Source: CAWCWK01 sp963842125 (GTDB lineage: Bacteria; Pseudomonadota; Alphaproteobacteria; Rhizobiales; CAWCWK01). From it: a stretch of 64,000 nucleotides of DNA. The stretch spans positions 682,001 through 746,000 of the forward strand of contig CAWJFE010000005.1 of assembly GCA_963842125.1 (NCBI GenBank), in the 5' to 3' direction. This document shows, one piece after another, positions 44,126 through 53,533 of the stretch. How positions within the stretch are numbered: the first letter of the stretch is position 1; each line of letters opens with the position of its first letter. Both the position numbers and the translations under genes were made by a program. The notes beneath the pieces are model-generated. The model saw nothing but the letters and a program-made list of their open reading frames with translations. It was not told where the DNA came from and searched no databases.

Positions 44126-46246
44126 ATGCAAACAGACCCCCGTCTGAAGATCGCCTACATCTTCATGGCTTACCCGGTGCCGACACAGCCCTTCGCGGTG
44201 TCGGATGTCGAAGCCTTGGCCGAGGCCGGCCATGAGGTGACGGCCTATGCGTTGCGCGGTCCAGTCTCGGGCGGCGGCCATGCGGCCATGATCGCAGAGC
44301 ATGAGTTGCGTCTCGCACCGGGCTCGCACCCTGGGCTGCGGACGGTGCTGGCCGCGATCGATCCCCGCAATCTCGATATCCTCGGTTTCCTTCTCGGGGA
44401 GATCTTGCGTGGCGGCGTGCTGCGCCCGGCTGCGCTGGTCAAGACACTCGCCCTGGTGCCGCGATTGGTCGAGCTCGGCGCCCGAATGCGACGCGATCCG
44501 CCGGACGTCCTTCATGCGTTCTGGGGCCATCTCCCCTCGCTGATGGTGCTGCTGGCCGCGCGGTTCTTTCCCGGCACCCATCGCTCGATGTTCCTCGGCG
44601 CCTACGACCTGACCTCGCATTTCTTCGCCCTCACGCCCCGCGCTGCGAACATAGCTGATAGCGTCTGGACGCATGCCGAGGAGAACGTCGACGTCCTCAT
44701 CGGGAAGGGCGTGCCGGCCGAGCGGATCACCGTCGCCCGCCGCGGCGTGCCGCTCGATCTCGACGACGACGCGCCCGGCGAGGTCAGTCCGGGCACGATC
44801 GCGAGCGCGGCCTTCTTCCAGCCGGAGAAGAACCTCGACGCGGTGCTGCGCGCCTTTGCCGAACTCCATAGCAGACAGCCTGAAACACGGCTCCGCCTCA
44901 TCGGAGATGGTCCTGAGCGAGGTCGGCTCGAAGCGCTGGCGCAGACGCTTGGCGTCCCGGATGCGGTCGTCTTCACCGGCCATCTCTCTCGCCGCCGCCT
45001 CTTCGCCGAGCTTCGCCGCGCAGACATCTTCCTATTCCTCTCAACCAAGGTGTCCGAGCGGCTGCCAAACGTCGTCAAGGAGGCGATGCTGGCGGGATGC
45101 TACCCCATCGTCTCGCGCACCTCCGGCATCGAGGATCTCGTCCGGGTGGGGGAGACGGGCGAGATCGCCGACGACCTTTCGGCCAGCGCCGTCGCCGCCC
45201 GCCTGCGCCGCGCGCTTGACGATCCGGGCCGCCGCGAGATCGGACAGGCCGCCGCCGCGCATATCCGCCGTCAATTCTCTACCGCCGCCCTGATGAAACC
45301 CTACGCCGCCCGCTGGTCCGTTCCGCGCGGCCCCGGCGGGAGCGCCTCCACCATGCCTGTCGATCACATCGAGCCGACCGAACGCCGTCCCACCGTCACT
45401 GCGATCATCCCCGCCTACGACCGGCCGGATCGTTTGGCTGGCGCGGTTCGCAGCGTGCTGTCGCAGAGCTACCCGATCGCCGAGATCATAGTCGTCGATG
45501 ATGCCTCGCCCGGAGAGCTTTCCGGGGTGGCCGCGATGGACCCTCGCGTGCGCTACCTGCGCCAGCCCGCCAACGCCGGCGCCAACGCGGCGCGCAATGC
45601 CGGCCTTCAGGCCGCGTCCTCCGACCTCGTCGCCTTCCTCGACGATGACGACGCCTGGGTGCCGGACAAGATCGCCCGCCAAGTCGAGAGCTTAGGCGAC
45701 GCCGAGGCGAGCCTCTGCGGACTATCCGACAAGACCACCGGCAAGCGTCAGGTCCAGCCCGTCGAGCGGGTCACCGAGGTCATGCTGCGGGCGGGCAACC
45801 CATTTTGCGGCATGTCCGGCCTCGTCGCGCGGCGCACGGCCCTCCTGGCCGAGCCCTTCGACGAGACGCTGCCGAGTGGGCAGGACTGGGACGTCTACGT
45901 TCGTCTCGCGAGACGATGTCCCCTCGCCTATGTGCCCGACGCGCTCTTCATACGGGCCTATGGCGGCCATGACGGGATTACGCTCTCCGCACAGCGCGAG
46001 ACGCCCGAGCAGCTGCGCGCCCGCGCCAGGGTGCTCGACAAGCATCGCGAGTGGTTGGGCGAGGGACCCTACCGCGTCAGGCTCGCGGGCTATCTTCTCA
46101 AATACGTCTCCCGGCGACCGAAGGCGCTCCACCATCTCGGCTACGCGCTTCGCCGCGCCGGGGCGATCCCGACGCTCGTCTACCTTTGGCGTCGGGTTAC
46201 GGGACGCGATCGCGTGGTCGCCGCCACCCGGGCGAGGGGCGGTTGA
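44126..46246 (+). CDS. Bifunctional GT4-GT2 glycosyltransferase
   Basis: A 706-residue fusion. Residues 1 to about 400 form a GT4 enzyme (FMAYPVPTQPFAVSDVEAL at the start, RLRLIGDGPERGRLEALA, and SERLPNVVKEAMLAGCYPI for the nucleotide-sugar site). From about residue 420 a GT2 enzyme follows (VTAIIPAYDRPDRLAGAVRS, VVDDAS and the metal-binding LDDDDAW). An internal ATG at 45353 sits at the junction, so a separate GT2 product is possible, but the frame is continuous. It may add two successive sugars to the lipid-linked repeat unit. Confidence 0.9.
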   Translation: MQTDPRLKIAYIFMAYPVPTQPFAVSDVEALAEAGHEVTAYALRGPVSGGGHAAMIAEHELRLAPGSHPGLRTVLAAIDPRNLDILGFLLGEILRGGVLRPAALVKTLALVPRLVELGARMRRDPPDVLHAFWGHLPSLMVLLAARFFPGTHRSMFLGAYDLTSHFFALTPRAANIADSVWTHAEENVDVLIGKGVPAERITVARRGVPLDLDDDAPGEVSPGTIASAAFFQPEKNLDAVLRAFAELHSRQPETRLRLIGDGPERGRLEALAQTLGVPDAVVFTGHLSRRRLFAELRRADIFLFLSTKVSERLPNVVKEAMLAGCYPIVSRTSGIEDLVRVGETGEIADDLSASAVAARLRRALDDPGRREIGQAAAAHIRRQFSTAALMKPYAARWSVPRGPGGSASTMPVDHIEPTERRPTVTAIIPAYDRPDRLAGAVRSVLSQSYPIAEIIVVDDASPGELSGVAAMDPRVRYLRQPANAGANAARNAGLQAASSDLVAFLDDDDAWVPDKIARQVESLGDAEASLCGLSDKTTGKRQVQPVERVTEVMLRAGNPFCGMSGLVARRTALLAEPFDETLPSGQDWDVYVRLARRCPLAYVPDALFIRAYGGHDGITLSAQRETPEQLRARARVLDKHREWLGEGPYRVRLAGYLLKYVSRRPKALHHLGYALRRAGAIPTLVYLWRRVTGRDRVVAATRARGG

Positions 46247-47607
46247 TGGTCGTCGCGGCCACGACGTCGGCCCCCACTCCGCCCGTCAAGCGCCGCCGCT
46301 TCGCCGTCGATGTGCTCGATGTCGGGCTCTCCCGCGTGCTGGCCCTCGTCGGCACGCTCGGTACCAGCGTCATCATCGCGCGGGTGCTCGGGCCGGAGGG
46401 TAACGGGTTGATCGCGGCGCTGACCGTGGTCCCGTTCCTCGTCGTCACCTTCGCCGAACTCGGTACGCGCCAGGCCACGACCTTCCACCTCGGCAAGGGC
46501 ACTTATCGCGCGGACGCCATCGTGTCGGCTCTCGTCGTCATCTTCCTCGCCAGCACCGTGCTCGGCGTAGCCATCTGCGCCGTCTATTTCGGGGCGACCT
46601 GGGACGAGAGCCTGACGCTGCCCGCCGTCCTCGGGGCCATCGCGCTCCTCCCCCTTGCGCTGGTGAAGAACTATGCGACCGGCATCTTCCTCGGGCTGGA
46701 GCGCATCGCGCTCTTCAGCCGGCTGAACTGGCTGCCCGCCGCGACCTATTTCGTCGGCCTCGCCATCCTCGCCCTCGCTGGCGCATTGAGCGCGACGACG
46801 GCGATCCAGGCGCAGCTGGTCGGCTTCGCGATCGTCGCTGTCTACGCGGTCGTTCAGGTCGCCCGCCACGCCCGTTCACGCTGGTCATTCGACGGCCGGG
46901 TCGTCGTCGCCCTCGTCCGCCTGGGGCTCGTCTATGCGACGGCGCTCTTTCTCATTACGCTCAACTATAGGGCCAATATCCTCCTCCTGCGCGAATGGTC
47001 GACCCTCGAGCAGATGGGACTCTACGTGGTCGGAGCGAATATCGGCCAGCTGATCTGGCAGGTGCCGGGCACGATGAGCGCCGTCGTTCTCTCCCGCAGC
47101 GCCAACGCGCGCGACGATGCAGCCTTTACGCAAAAGGTGGGCGTGTTGCTGAGGCTCTCCGTCCTGCTCGGCTTCGTAGCGGCGGGCGGGCTGGCGCTCG
47201 TCGGAATCGTCGCCATTCCGCTTATCTACGGAGCGGCCTTCGCGCCAAGCGCCGCCGTGCTGGCGATCCTCCTGCCGGGCATCGTCGCGATGGTCGCCTT
47301 CAAGATCCTCAACGTCGATCTCGCCGGCAAGGGCAAGCCCTGGGTCGCGATGCTGGCCGTGGTGCCGGCACTTCTCGTCAACCTCGTGCTCGCCTGGTTC
47401 CTCATTCCCGCCTATGGCGCGGCCGGCGCCGCCGTCGCCGGCACCGTGACCTATCTGCTGACGGCGTCGCTGTATCTCGTTCTCTACTGTCGCGCGGTCG
47501 ACACACCGCTCCTCGCCTTCATCGCGCCGCGCAGAAGCGATTTCGCCTACCTGATGGAGAAACTGCCGCTGCCGGCTCGTCTTCGTGCTCGGGGCGCGGC
47601 GTCGTGA
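46246..47607 (+). CDS. Wzx-type polysaccharide flippase
   Basis: A 453-residue protein with about 12 hydrophobic segments. ATG 46246 shares a base with the stop of the GT fusion gene (TGATG). Segments LGTSVIIARVLGPEGNGLIA and VVGANIGQLIWQVPGTMSAV are typical of the MATE/oligosaccharidyl-lipid flippase superfamily. It should move the undecaprenyl-linked repeat unit to the periplasm for Wzy. Its stop overlaps the start of the next GT2 gene (GTGA). Confidence 0.9.
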   Translation: MVVAATTSAPTPPVKRRRFAVDVLDVGLSRVLALVGTLGTSVIIARVLGPEGNGLIAALTVVPFLVVTFAELGTRQATTFHLGKGTYRADAIVSALVVIFLASTVLGVAICAVYFGATWDESLTLPAVLGAIALLPLALVKNYATGIFLGLERIALFSRLNWLPAATYFVGLAILALAGALSATTAIQAQLVGFAIVAVYAVVQVARHARSRWSFDGRVVVALVRLGLVYATALFLITLNYRANILLLREWSTLEQMGLYVVGANIGQLIWQVPGTMSAVVLSRSANARDDAAFTQKVGVLLRLSVLLGFVAAGGLALVGIVAIPLIYGAAFAPSAAVLAILLPGIVAMVAFKILNVDLAGKGKPWVAMLAVVPALLVNLVLAWFLIPAYGAAGAAVAGTVTYLLTASLYLVLYCRAVDTPLLAFIAPRRSDFAYLMEKLPLPARLRARGAAS

Positions 47608-48596
47608 GCACCCGCGTCTCCGTCGTCTCGGTCTTCTACAACCGGGCCGGTCTCGTCGGCCAAACGCTCGACAGCCTGCGCGCGCAGACCCATCCCGACA
47701 TCGAGATCATGGTCGTCGATGACGGCTCTACGGACGGAACGGGCGAGCGCATGGCCGCCTATGCAGCCGCCCATCCCGATGCGCGCCTCATCCTACGTCG
47801 CCACGCCAACATGGGCTTCGTCCACGCCCTCAACGCCGCGATCCGTGCGACGACGGGCACGTATGTCGCCATTCACGGCTCGGGCGACGAAGCCGATCCG
47901 GAACGCCTCGCCGCGCAGGCCGCCGCCCTCGATGCCGATCCGGCCGTTGGCATCGTCGGCTGCTGGGTCGCCAACGAGGACCCGGTGTCGAACGCCGTCG
48001 CCATCAAGCGCCCGCGTGAGACCGGCCCCTTCCACGAGGTGATCCTCCGGCATAACCCCTTCACCCATGGCGAGGTAATGTATCGGCGCGCGCTCTTCGA
48101 TGCGGCGGGCGGCTATCGCCCGTTCTTCTCCGTCGCGCAGGATCGCGATCTTTGGGTACGGATGAGCCGGGAGGCCGGCTATGCGATTGTGCCGGAGGTG
48201 CTTTATCGGCGAAAGCGCCTGCCCGACGGCATTGCCGCCTCGCCGCGCAAGCTCGTCCTTCAAGGTCGCCTGTCCGATTTCGCCGTTCACTGCGGGCGCG
48301 AGGTGCGTGATGGTCGGCCGGACCCGCTCGACGCCTATGGACCTGTCGCCTTCGAGAAGCGACCGCGCTCATCCCGTCTGGCCGACCGCTTCGCCAGGAT
48401 CGCTCTCACGCAGGCCCTCGCCGGGCGAGGCGAGGCCGCGCGCACGCTCATCGAGGCCGCCGGGGAGGAAGCGCGCACACCGACCGCGATCCTTGCCCGC
48501 ACCCTCATCGGCGCCGCCCGCAGCGAGGGCCTGCGCCGCTATCTCCTCGGACCTATCGTCAGGACCGCAAAGGCGGCCAGGAGCTACGGTTCGTAG
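47604..48596 (+). CDS. GT2-family glycosyltransferase
   Basis: A 330-residue inverting glycosyltransferase from GTG 47604, overlapping the flippase stop. The GT-A fold is shown by VSVVSVFYNRAGLVGQTLDS, VVDDGSTDGTGE and, at the usual DxD position, HGSGDEADPER, a variant of the metal-binding motif. A C-terminal helical region of about 100 residues follows. It ends the plus-strand run and faces the convergent RTX gene with 42 bases between them. Confidence 0.87.
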   Translation: MSTRVSVVSVFYNRAGLVGQTLDSLRAQTHPDIEIMVVDDGSTDGTGERMAAYAAAHPDARLILRRHANMGFVHALNAAIRATTGTYVAIHGSGDEADPERLAAQAAALDADPAVGIVGCWVANEDPVSNAVAIKRPRETGPFHEVILRHNPFTHGEVMYRRALFDAAGGYRPFFSVAQDRDLWVRMSREAGYAIVPEVLYRRKRLPDGIAASPRKLVLQGRLSDFAVHCGREVRDGRPDPLDAYGPVAFEKRPRSSRLADRFARIALTQALAGRGEAARTLIEAAGEEARTPTAILARTLIGAARSEGLRRYLLGPIVRTAKAARSYGS

Positions 48597-48638
48597 TGTG
48601 GGCGGGCTTGCCAGGCCCGACCACCATGGGCGTGAGCG

Positions 48639-49508
48639 TTAGACGAGCACGTCGCTCGCCTGGAAATCGACGAGGCGCACGCTCAGCAGAGTGATCGACG
48701 AGGCGCCGTCGTCATAGGAGAGGATGGTGTTGAACTCGCTCGTCGGATCGCCGGCCACGGTATAGTTGCCGCCGTTGAGGCCATCCACTTCGCGCAGATC
48801 GATGCGGTCGACGCCGGAGCCGAAGGCGTCGATCGTGTCGTTGCCGTGCCCGTCGTCGAAGGCGAAGGTCTCGGCATCCGATCCACGCCGGGATCCGACG
48901 AGGAGATCGTTGCCCGCGCCGCCCCAGACGGTGTCGTTGCCGCCTTCGCCATCCACCGTGTCGTTGCCGATGCCGCCATAGAGTAGATCGTTGCCGAAGC
49001 CGCCGCGAACGAGGTCGTCGCCCGATCCGCCACCGGCCGTGTCGTCGCCGAGGCCGCCGAGGATGACGTCGTTGCCCGAGCCGGTATAGATGAGGTCCGC
49101 GCCGTCTTCGCCAGCCGCGCTATCGGCCCCTGCACCGCCGAAGAGTGTGTCGTTGCCGTCGCCACCGACTGGGCGGTCGTCGCCGCTGCCACCCCCCACG
49201 ACGTCGTCGCCGTCTCCACCATCGGCGAAGTCGTCGCCACCGCCAGCATAGAGCGTGTCGTTGCCGGTATAGCCGATCAGGAAATCGTTCTCGTCGGTAT
49301 TGCCGCCGAAGATCAGATCGTTGCCTTCGCGACCCTCCAAGGAGTCGATGCCGGCACCACCGAAGATCGTGTCGGCGCCTTCGGCGCCCGAGACGACATC
49401 GTTGCCGCCATTGGCCAGGATGACGTCGTCCCCGGCGAAGCCGAAGATGAACTCGCCTTCATCCGTCCCGTTGAGGACGTCCGGTCCCGGCGTTCCACTG
49501 ATAGTCAT
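48639..49508 (-). CDS. RTX-repeat calcium-binding protein, probably secreted by type I system
   Basis: A 289-residue protein made mostly of RTX nonapeptides (pattern GGxGxDxhx, for example GGAGIDSLEG, GGDGDDVVGG, GGFGNDLLYG) from the very N-terminus to about residue 215. A capping region follows (DAETFAFDDGHGNDTIDAF, VDRIDLREVDG), as in many type I secreted proteins. There is no catalytic domain and no Sec signal. A GGAGG ribosome site precedes ATG 49508. At the edge of the exopolysaccharide locus it may be a secreted matrix or polymer-binding protein. No type I exporter is seen nearby. Confidence 0.87.
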   Translation of the reverse strand: MTISGTPGPDVLNGTDEGEFIFGFAGDDVILANGGNDVVSGAEGADTIFGGAGIDSLEGREGNDLIFGGNTDENDFLIGYTGNDTLYAGGGDDFADGGDGDDVVGGGSGDDRPVGGDGNDTLFGGAGADSAAGEDGADLIYTGSGNDVILGGLGDDTAGGGSGDDLVRGGFGNDLLYGGIGNDTVDGEGGNDTVWGGAGNDLLVGSRRGSDAETFAFDDGHGNDTIDAFGSGVDRIDLREVDGLNGGNYTVAGDPTSEFNTILSYDDGASSITLLSVRLVDFQASDVLV

Positions 49509-49723
49509 CGTCTAAGGCCTCCAGCCCGCAAAGTCTGAATGCCCCCCTCGCGACGCATCCACCGGGTGCATCGCCGCCGCGGGGAGCTATGCCGATCGGT
49601 CGTGGTCGAAATGTGGACGGCGAGCGGCCTGAATGTCGCGTGAGGGTGCGTGAAGGAGCACGGCGCTACGCTACAGGCTTCGAAAGGCTCGGCAGGTCGG
49701 TTCGCCCGTCGACGGCCGAGCGC

Positions 49724-50362
49724 TCATGCATGTCCCGCTCTCAACCCGGCGAGATGGCAGCGGATGAGGTGGCGGGTGGCGGCGCGGAGGTCGGGAATGC
49801 CGACGGTGCCCATCCGATTGGTAACCGAGAGGGACACGAGGCCGTGGACGGCGGCCCAGAGGACGCGGGCCGAAGCTTTCGCCGTCTCGGGGTCGTCCGG
49901 CAGGGTTGGGACGAAGGCGGCGTCGAGTGCGCCGAGGAGTTCGTCGACGCGGCCAGCGTTGGGGCCGGGTTCGCCGTCTTTGAGGGGCAACTCAAAGATG
50001 CTGGCCCAGAGTTTTGGGTGGCTCAGGACGAAGTCGATATAGGCGTCGGCCAGTGCGAGAAGATCGGCTTCCACGTCCTCGCCGGTGAGAGAAACGGCGC
50101 CGAGCGCGACCTTGAGCCGGCCAAACGTGCGCCCGTTCACCTCGACGATCAGGCCTTCGAGATCGCGAAAGAGATGGTAGGCCGCGCCGAGCGACACGCC
50201 GGCCTCTGAGGCCAGACGCCTCGCTGTCAGCGCGGAGAGGCCTTCCTCGGCCATGATCCGCTCGCCCGCTTCGATGAGCGCTCGGCGCCGACCCTCCGCA
50301 TCGCCGCGCGCAATCGCGGGGCGTGCGGCGGGGGTCTCGCCTCTTTCAGCCAATGTGTCCAA
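49724..50362 (-). CDS. TetR-family regulator
   Basis: A 212-residue TetR protein. The helix-turn-helix spans about residues 40-70 (GLSALTARRLASEAGVSLGAAYHLF) and a ligand domain of the TetR_C type follows. The start is TTG 50362 with GAGGAAGGA 8 bases upstream; no better codon fits the HTH distance. It is divergent from the VIT/VWA gene, and the gap holds two copies of a palindrome that is the obvious operator. Probably a repressor of itself and of the VIT/VWA-rhombosortase operon. Confidence 0.9.
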   Translation of the reverse strand: MDTLAERGETPAARPAIARGDAEGRRRALIEAGERIMAEEGLSALTARRLASEAGVSLGAAYHLFRDLEGLIVEVNGRTFGRLKVALGAVSLTGEDVEADLLALADAYIDFVLSHPKLWASIFELPLKDGEPGPNAGRVDELLGALDAAFVPTLPDDPETAKASARVLWAAVHGLVSLSVTNRMGTVGIPDLRAATRHLIRCHLAGLRAGHA

Positions 50363-50402
50363 CGGTTTGTCCTTCCTCGATCGGGCTCTTTCAAAAACCT
50401 AC

Positions 50403-50417
50403 TTGAACGTCGTTCAG
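50403..50417. promoter_or_regulatory. TetR operator candidate, copy 1
   Basis: TTGAACGTCGTTCAG, a 7-1-7 palindrome with one end mismatch. It lies 41 bases upstream of the tetR start codon. A second copy lies 33 bases away centre to centre, about three helical turns, which allows two dimers to bind on one DNA face. Confidence 0.75.
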
Positions 50418-50435
50418 AAGTCACGTATAGAGTTG

Positions 50436-50450
50436 TTGAACGTCGTTCAA
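50436..50450. promoter_or_regulatory. TetR operator candidate, copy 2
   Basis: TTGAACGTCGTTCAA, a perfect 7-1-7 palindrome, 42 bases upstream of ATG 50492 of the VIT/VWA gene. It matches copy 1 at 14 of 15 positions. Between the copies is ACGTATAGAG, which could contain a -10 element. Confidence 0.78.
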
Positions 50451-50491
50451 AACCGAGCCTACGAAAACCGAATTCGACGAGGGAAGACATC

Positions 50492-52736
50492 ATGACCCTG
50501 CCATCCCAGACTGTATTCCGTGGCTCCAAGCTCCCATGGCCCTTCACACGATCGCGCGCGGCGGCACCAAAACGCCCGGCTCGTGTTCGCTCGGGCGTCA
50601 GTGCGCTCGTCCTCACGGCGCTCATCTCGGGCGGTTTTGCGATGATCCCGGGGCTCGCCAAGGCGGCCGGGCTTCTCACGCCGGTCTCGTCTGACTTACC
50701 CAAACTCTCGCTGCGCGATCACGAGGTCGGCGTGGTGCTTGAAGACGGTTATGCCATCACGACGATCGAGCAGCGCTTCGACAATCCGCACAGCGTCGAT
50801 CTCGAAGCGCTCTACAGCTTTCCGGTGCCGGAAAAGGCCGCCGTCTCGGAATTCACCTATTGGATCGACGGCGTGCCGGTTACCGGCGAAGTGGTCGAGA
50901 AGGCCAAGGGCGAGGCGATCTACGAGGCCGAAGCCGAGGCAGGCCGCGAGACGGCGTTGGCCACCCAGGACGACCATTACGGTTTTGAGATGCGCGTCGC
51001 CGCCGTGCCCGCTGGCGGCGAGGTCACCGTTCGCATGTCCTATATCCAGCCGGCCCATCTCGATGGCGGTATCGGGCGCTATGCCTATCCGCTGGAAGAG
51101 GGCGGCGTCGATGAAGAGCGGATCGCGTTCTGGGAGATGGACGACGCGGTCACCGGCCGCTTCGCCTTCGATATGGAGCTGCGCACCGACTACCCCATCG
51201 CGGCGGTCCGCGTGCCGGCCCATCCGGGCGCCCGGCTGACGCAGACCGCGGACGGCTGGACGATCTCGATCGGCGATGGCGCCGATGTGCTGAACACCCG
51301 CGAAGCGCAGGCAGAGCCGGGCGAGGCGCCGACATCCGACATCGCGCCCGCCCCAGCTTGTCTCGGCGGCCTTCGAAGAGGAGACATCCGAGATCGCCTT
51401 CCCAACGAGCCAGCCGACCCGGCTCGACACCGACGTGCTGGTCTATTGGCGCCAGCCCGAGGCGTTGCCCGCACGCGTCGATCTCGTACCGCACAAGGCG
51501 GAGGCCGAGGGGCGGGGAACGTTCATGCTCACCCTGACGCCGGGCATGGATCTGCAGCCCATCACCGAAGGCCGCGACTGGGTTTTCGTGCTCGACCGCT
51601 CGGGCTCGATGGAGGGCAAGATGGCGACGCTCGGCGAAGGCGTCGGTCAGGCGCTGTCCAAGCTGCGGTCCGAAGACCGGTTCCGCATCGTGACTTTTTC
51701 CAACAATTCCGATGAGCTGACATCAGGGTTCGTCGCGGTGACGCCCGAGGCCGTTGCGCGCTGGACCGAGGCCGTGCGCAATGTCCGCCCCAATGGCGGC
51801 ACCAACCTCTATGCCGGGCTCGATAAGGGCCTGAAGACGCTCGATGCCGATCGCACCGGTGCCGTCGTGCTCGTCACCGATGGCGAAGCCAATGTCGGCG
51901 TCACCGAGACACGTCGTTTCCTCGACCTCGTGAAGCGCCAGGACACGCGGCTCTTCACGGCCATCATGGGCAATAGCGCCAACACGCCGCTGCTGGAGCC
52001 GTTGACCCGCGTCTCGGGCGGTACGGCCGCGCGCGTCTCCAATAGCGACGACGTCGCCGGCGTTCTCGTCGCCGCCACCGGCAAGGTCGCCTACGAGGCG
52101 CTGACGGATCTCAGCGTCTCCGTCGAAGGGGAGGGCGGCGAGGGTGGCACTGTGCGCATCGCCGATCTCGAGGGCGACGATCTTCGCAGTCTTTATCGCG
52201 GCGAGCAGCTCGTCCTGACCGGGCATTATTGGGGTGAGGGGCCGGCGCGCGTCGTCTTGGAAGGCCGGATCGGCGGCGAGCCGAAACGCTACGAGACCGT
52301 TGTGGCCATGCCCGCCACCGCGACCCGCAATCCTGAGATCGAACGTCTCTGGGCCTTCCAGGCCATCGAAAAGCGCATGGAAGACATGGCGCTTCTGGGC
52401 GTTGATGCGGATGCCGAGGCGGCCGTCGTCGATCTCTCGGTCGAGAACGGTCTGTTGACGCCGCTCACCGCGATGATCGTCGTGCGCGAGGAGCGGTTCG
52501 AAGAGCTCGGCATCGCGCGCAACAATCGCGACCGCCTCGCTATTGAGACGGAGGCCCGCGACGCGCGTGCGCAGGCTCCGGTGCAGACCACGCGGGTCGA
52601 TACGTCGACGCCGATGTTCACCACCAACCGGCCCTCCCATTCCGGTGGCGGTTCCGGCAATTCTGGGCTGATCGGTCTCGTCTTCGCCTTCGCGGCAATG
52701 GTCGGCGGGCTCGTCTCGCGGCGCGCTCGGGCTTAA
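50492..52736 (+). pseudogene. VIT/VWA surface protein with GlyGly-CTERM-like tail, split by a +1 frameshift
   Basis: Two frames together encode one protein. The first, from ATG 50492, has a hydrophobic N-terminus and a VIT domain (DGYAITTIEQRFDNP, LYSFPVPEKAAVSEF, GFEMRVAAVPAGGEV) and loses sense after APTSDIAPAP. The second resumes out of phase (QLVSAAFEEETSEIAF) into a VWA domain with MIDAS motif DRSGSM (about 51595) and TDGEANVG. It ends with a Gly-rich stretch (SGGGSGNSG), a transmembrane helix and RRARA. The span of 2,245 bases becomes 748 codons if one C of the CCCC at 51351-51354 is removed. The tail fits the GlyGly-CTERM signal cut by rhombosortase, encoded 11 bases downstream. Confidence 0.85.
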
Positions 52737-52747
52737 GGGGCACGACG

Positions 52748-53449
52748 ATGAGCATAGCGGCTGACCCGCGTCAGACAGGTTGGGAGGCGCGACGCGTCTC
52801 CCAAAGCCATCTTCGTTCTTGGTCTCGTTCTTGGCCTTGGATGACCATCGCTTTCGCCGTCGTGATCTTGGGTGCCCATGCCGCCACGACGCTCGTCGGC
52901 GACAGCGTCTTCTGGACCCTGGCCTATACGCGCGACGGCCTCCTCAATGGCGAAGCCTGGCGCCTCGTCACCGGTCACTTCACTCATCTCGACACGTGGC
53001 ACTTGACGCTGAACCTCGCCGGCCTCGTCGGTCTCGGAACCCTCCTTGAGCGAGAGGCCGGTGCGGCGGCCCTCCTCAAAGTCTGCACCGTCGCCATGCT
53101 CGCGATCGGCGCCGTCCTCGTCCTCGATCCGGCGACGACCGCCTATAGCGGCCTCTCCGGCGTGCTCAACGCCCTCTTCTCGGCTGCCTGTCTCACCCTT
53201 TGGCAACGCACGCGCTTCGTCTTCTGGCCCGTCCTCCTCGCCGCCGGCGCCGCCAAGATCGGTTGGGAATGGATGACGGCGCCCGTTTTCTCGAGCCAAC
53301 TCGTCTGGCCGCCGCATCATGGTGCGCATCTGACAGGGTTGCTGGCCGGCGCGGTCACAGTCGCGGCGCAGGGGCACCTGCCGAGGTGGAGGTTTTGCAA
53401 GGCACTGACAGCGTTCGGGGAAGGACTAAGGAGGCGCCTGCCGTCCTAG
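52748..53449 (+). CDS. rrtA: Rhombosortase-like rhomboid intramembrane protease
   Basis: A 233-residue membrane protein of the rhomboid fold. GEAWRLVTGHFTHLDTWHLTLN (69-90) is the conserved early loop, S137 in YSGLSGVLNALF is the nucleophile and H194 in GAHLTGLLAG the base. This short form, with KIGWEWM between them, matches rhombosortases, which cleave the GlyGly-CTERM tail of exported proteins. The gene starts 11 bases after the VIT/VWA gene, whose product carries such a tail, so enzyme and substrate form one operon. Confidence 0.82.
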   Translation: MSIAADPRQTGWEARRVSQSHLRSWSRSWPWMTIAFAVVILGAHAATTLVGDSVFWTLAYTRDGLLNGEAWRLVTGHFTHLDTWHLTLNLAGLVGLGTLLEREAGAAALLKVCTVAMLAIGAVLVLDPATTAYSGLSGVLNALFSAACLTLWQRTRFVFWPVLLAAGAAKIGWEWMTAPVFSSQLVWPPHHGAHLTGLLAGAVTVAAQGHLPRWRFCKALTAFGEGLRRRLPS

Positions 53450-53533
53450 ACGGCGTCCTGCTGCCGCTGCGACGCGTCACCCTTCATCGGCCACCAAACG
53501 GAATTCGCCCACAATTAGGGGCGAGGCGAGGGC

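Noticed and set aside
48600..48625. Possible bidirectional terminator between the GT2 and RTX genes
   Set aside because: CGGGC and GCCCG can pair over a 7-base loop, but the 5-base stem is short for G+C-rich DNA and no U-tract follows on either strand.
48960..49440. Short repeats suggesting a CRISPR array or minisatellite
   Set aside because: The repetition is the codon pattern of RTX nonapeptides inside a coding gene; there are no fixed repeats with unique spacers.
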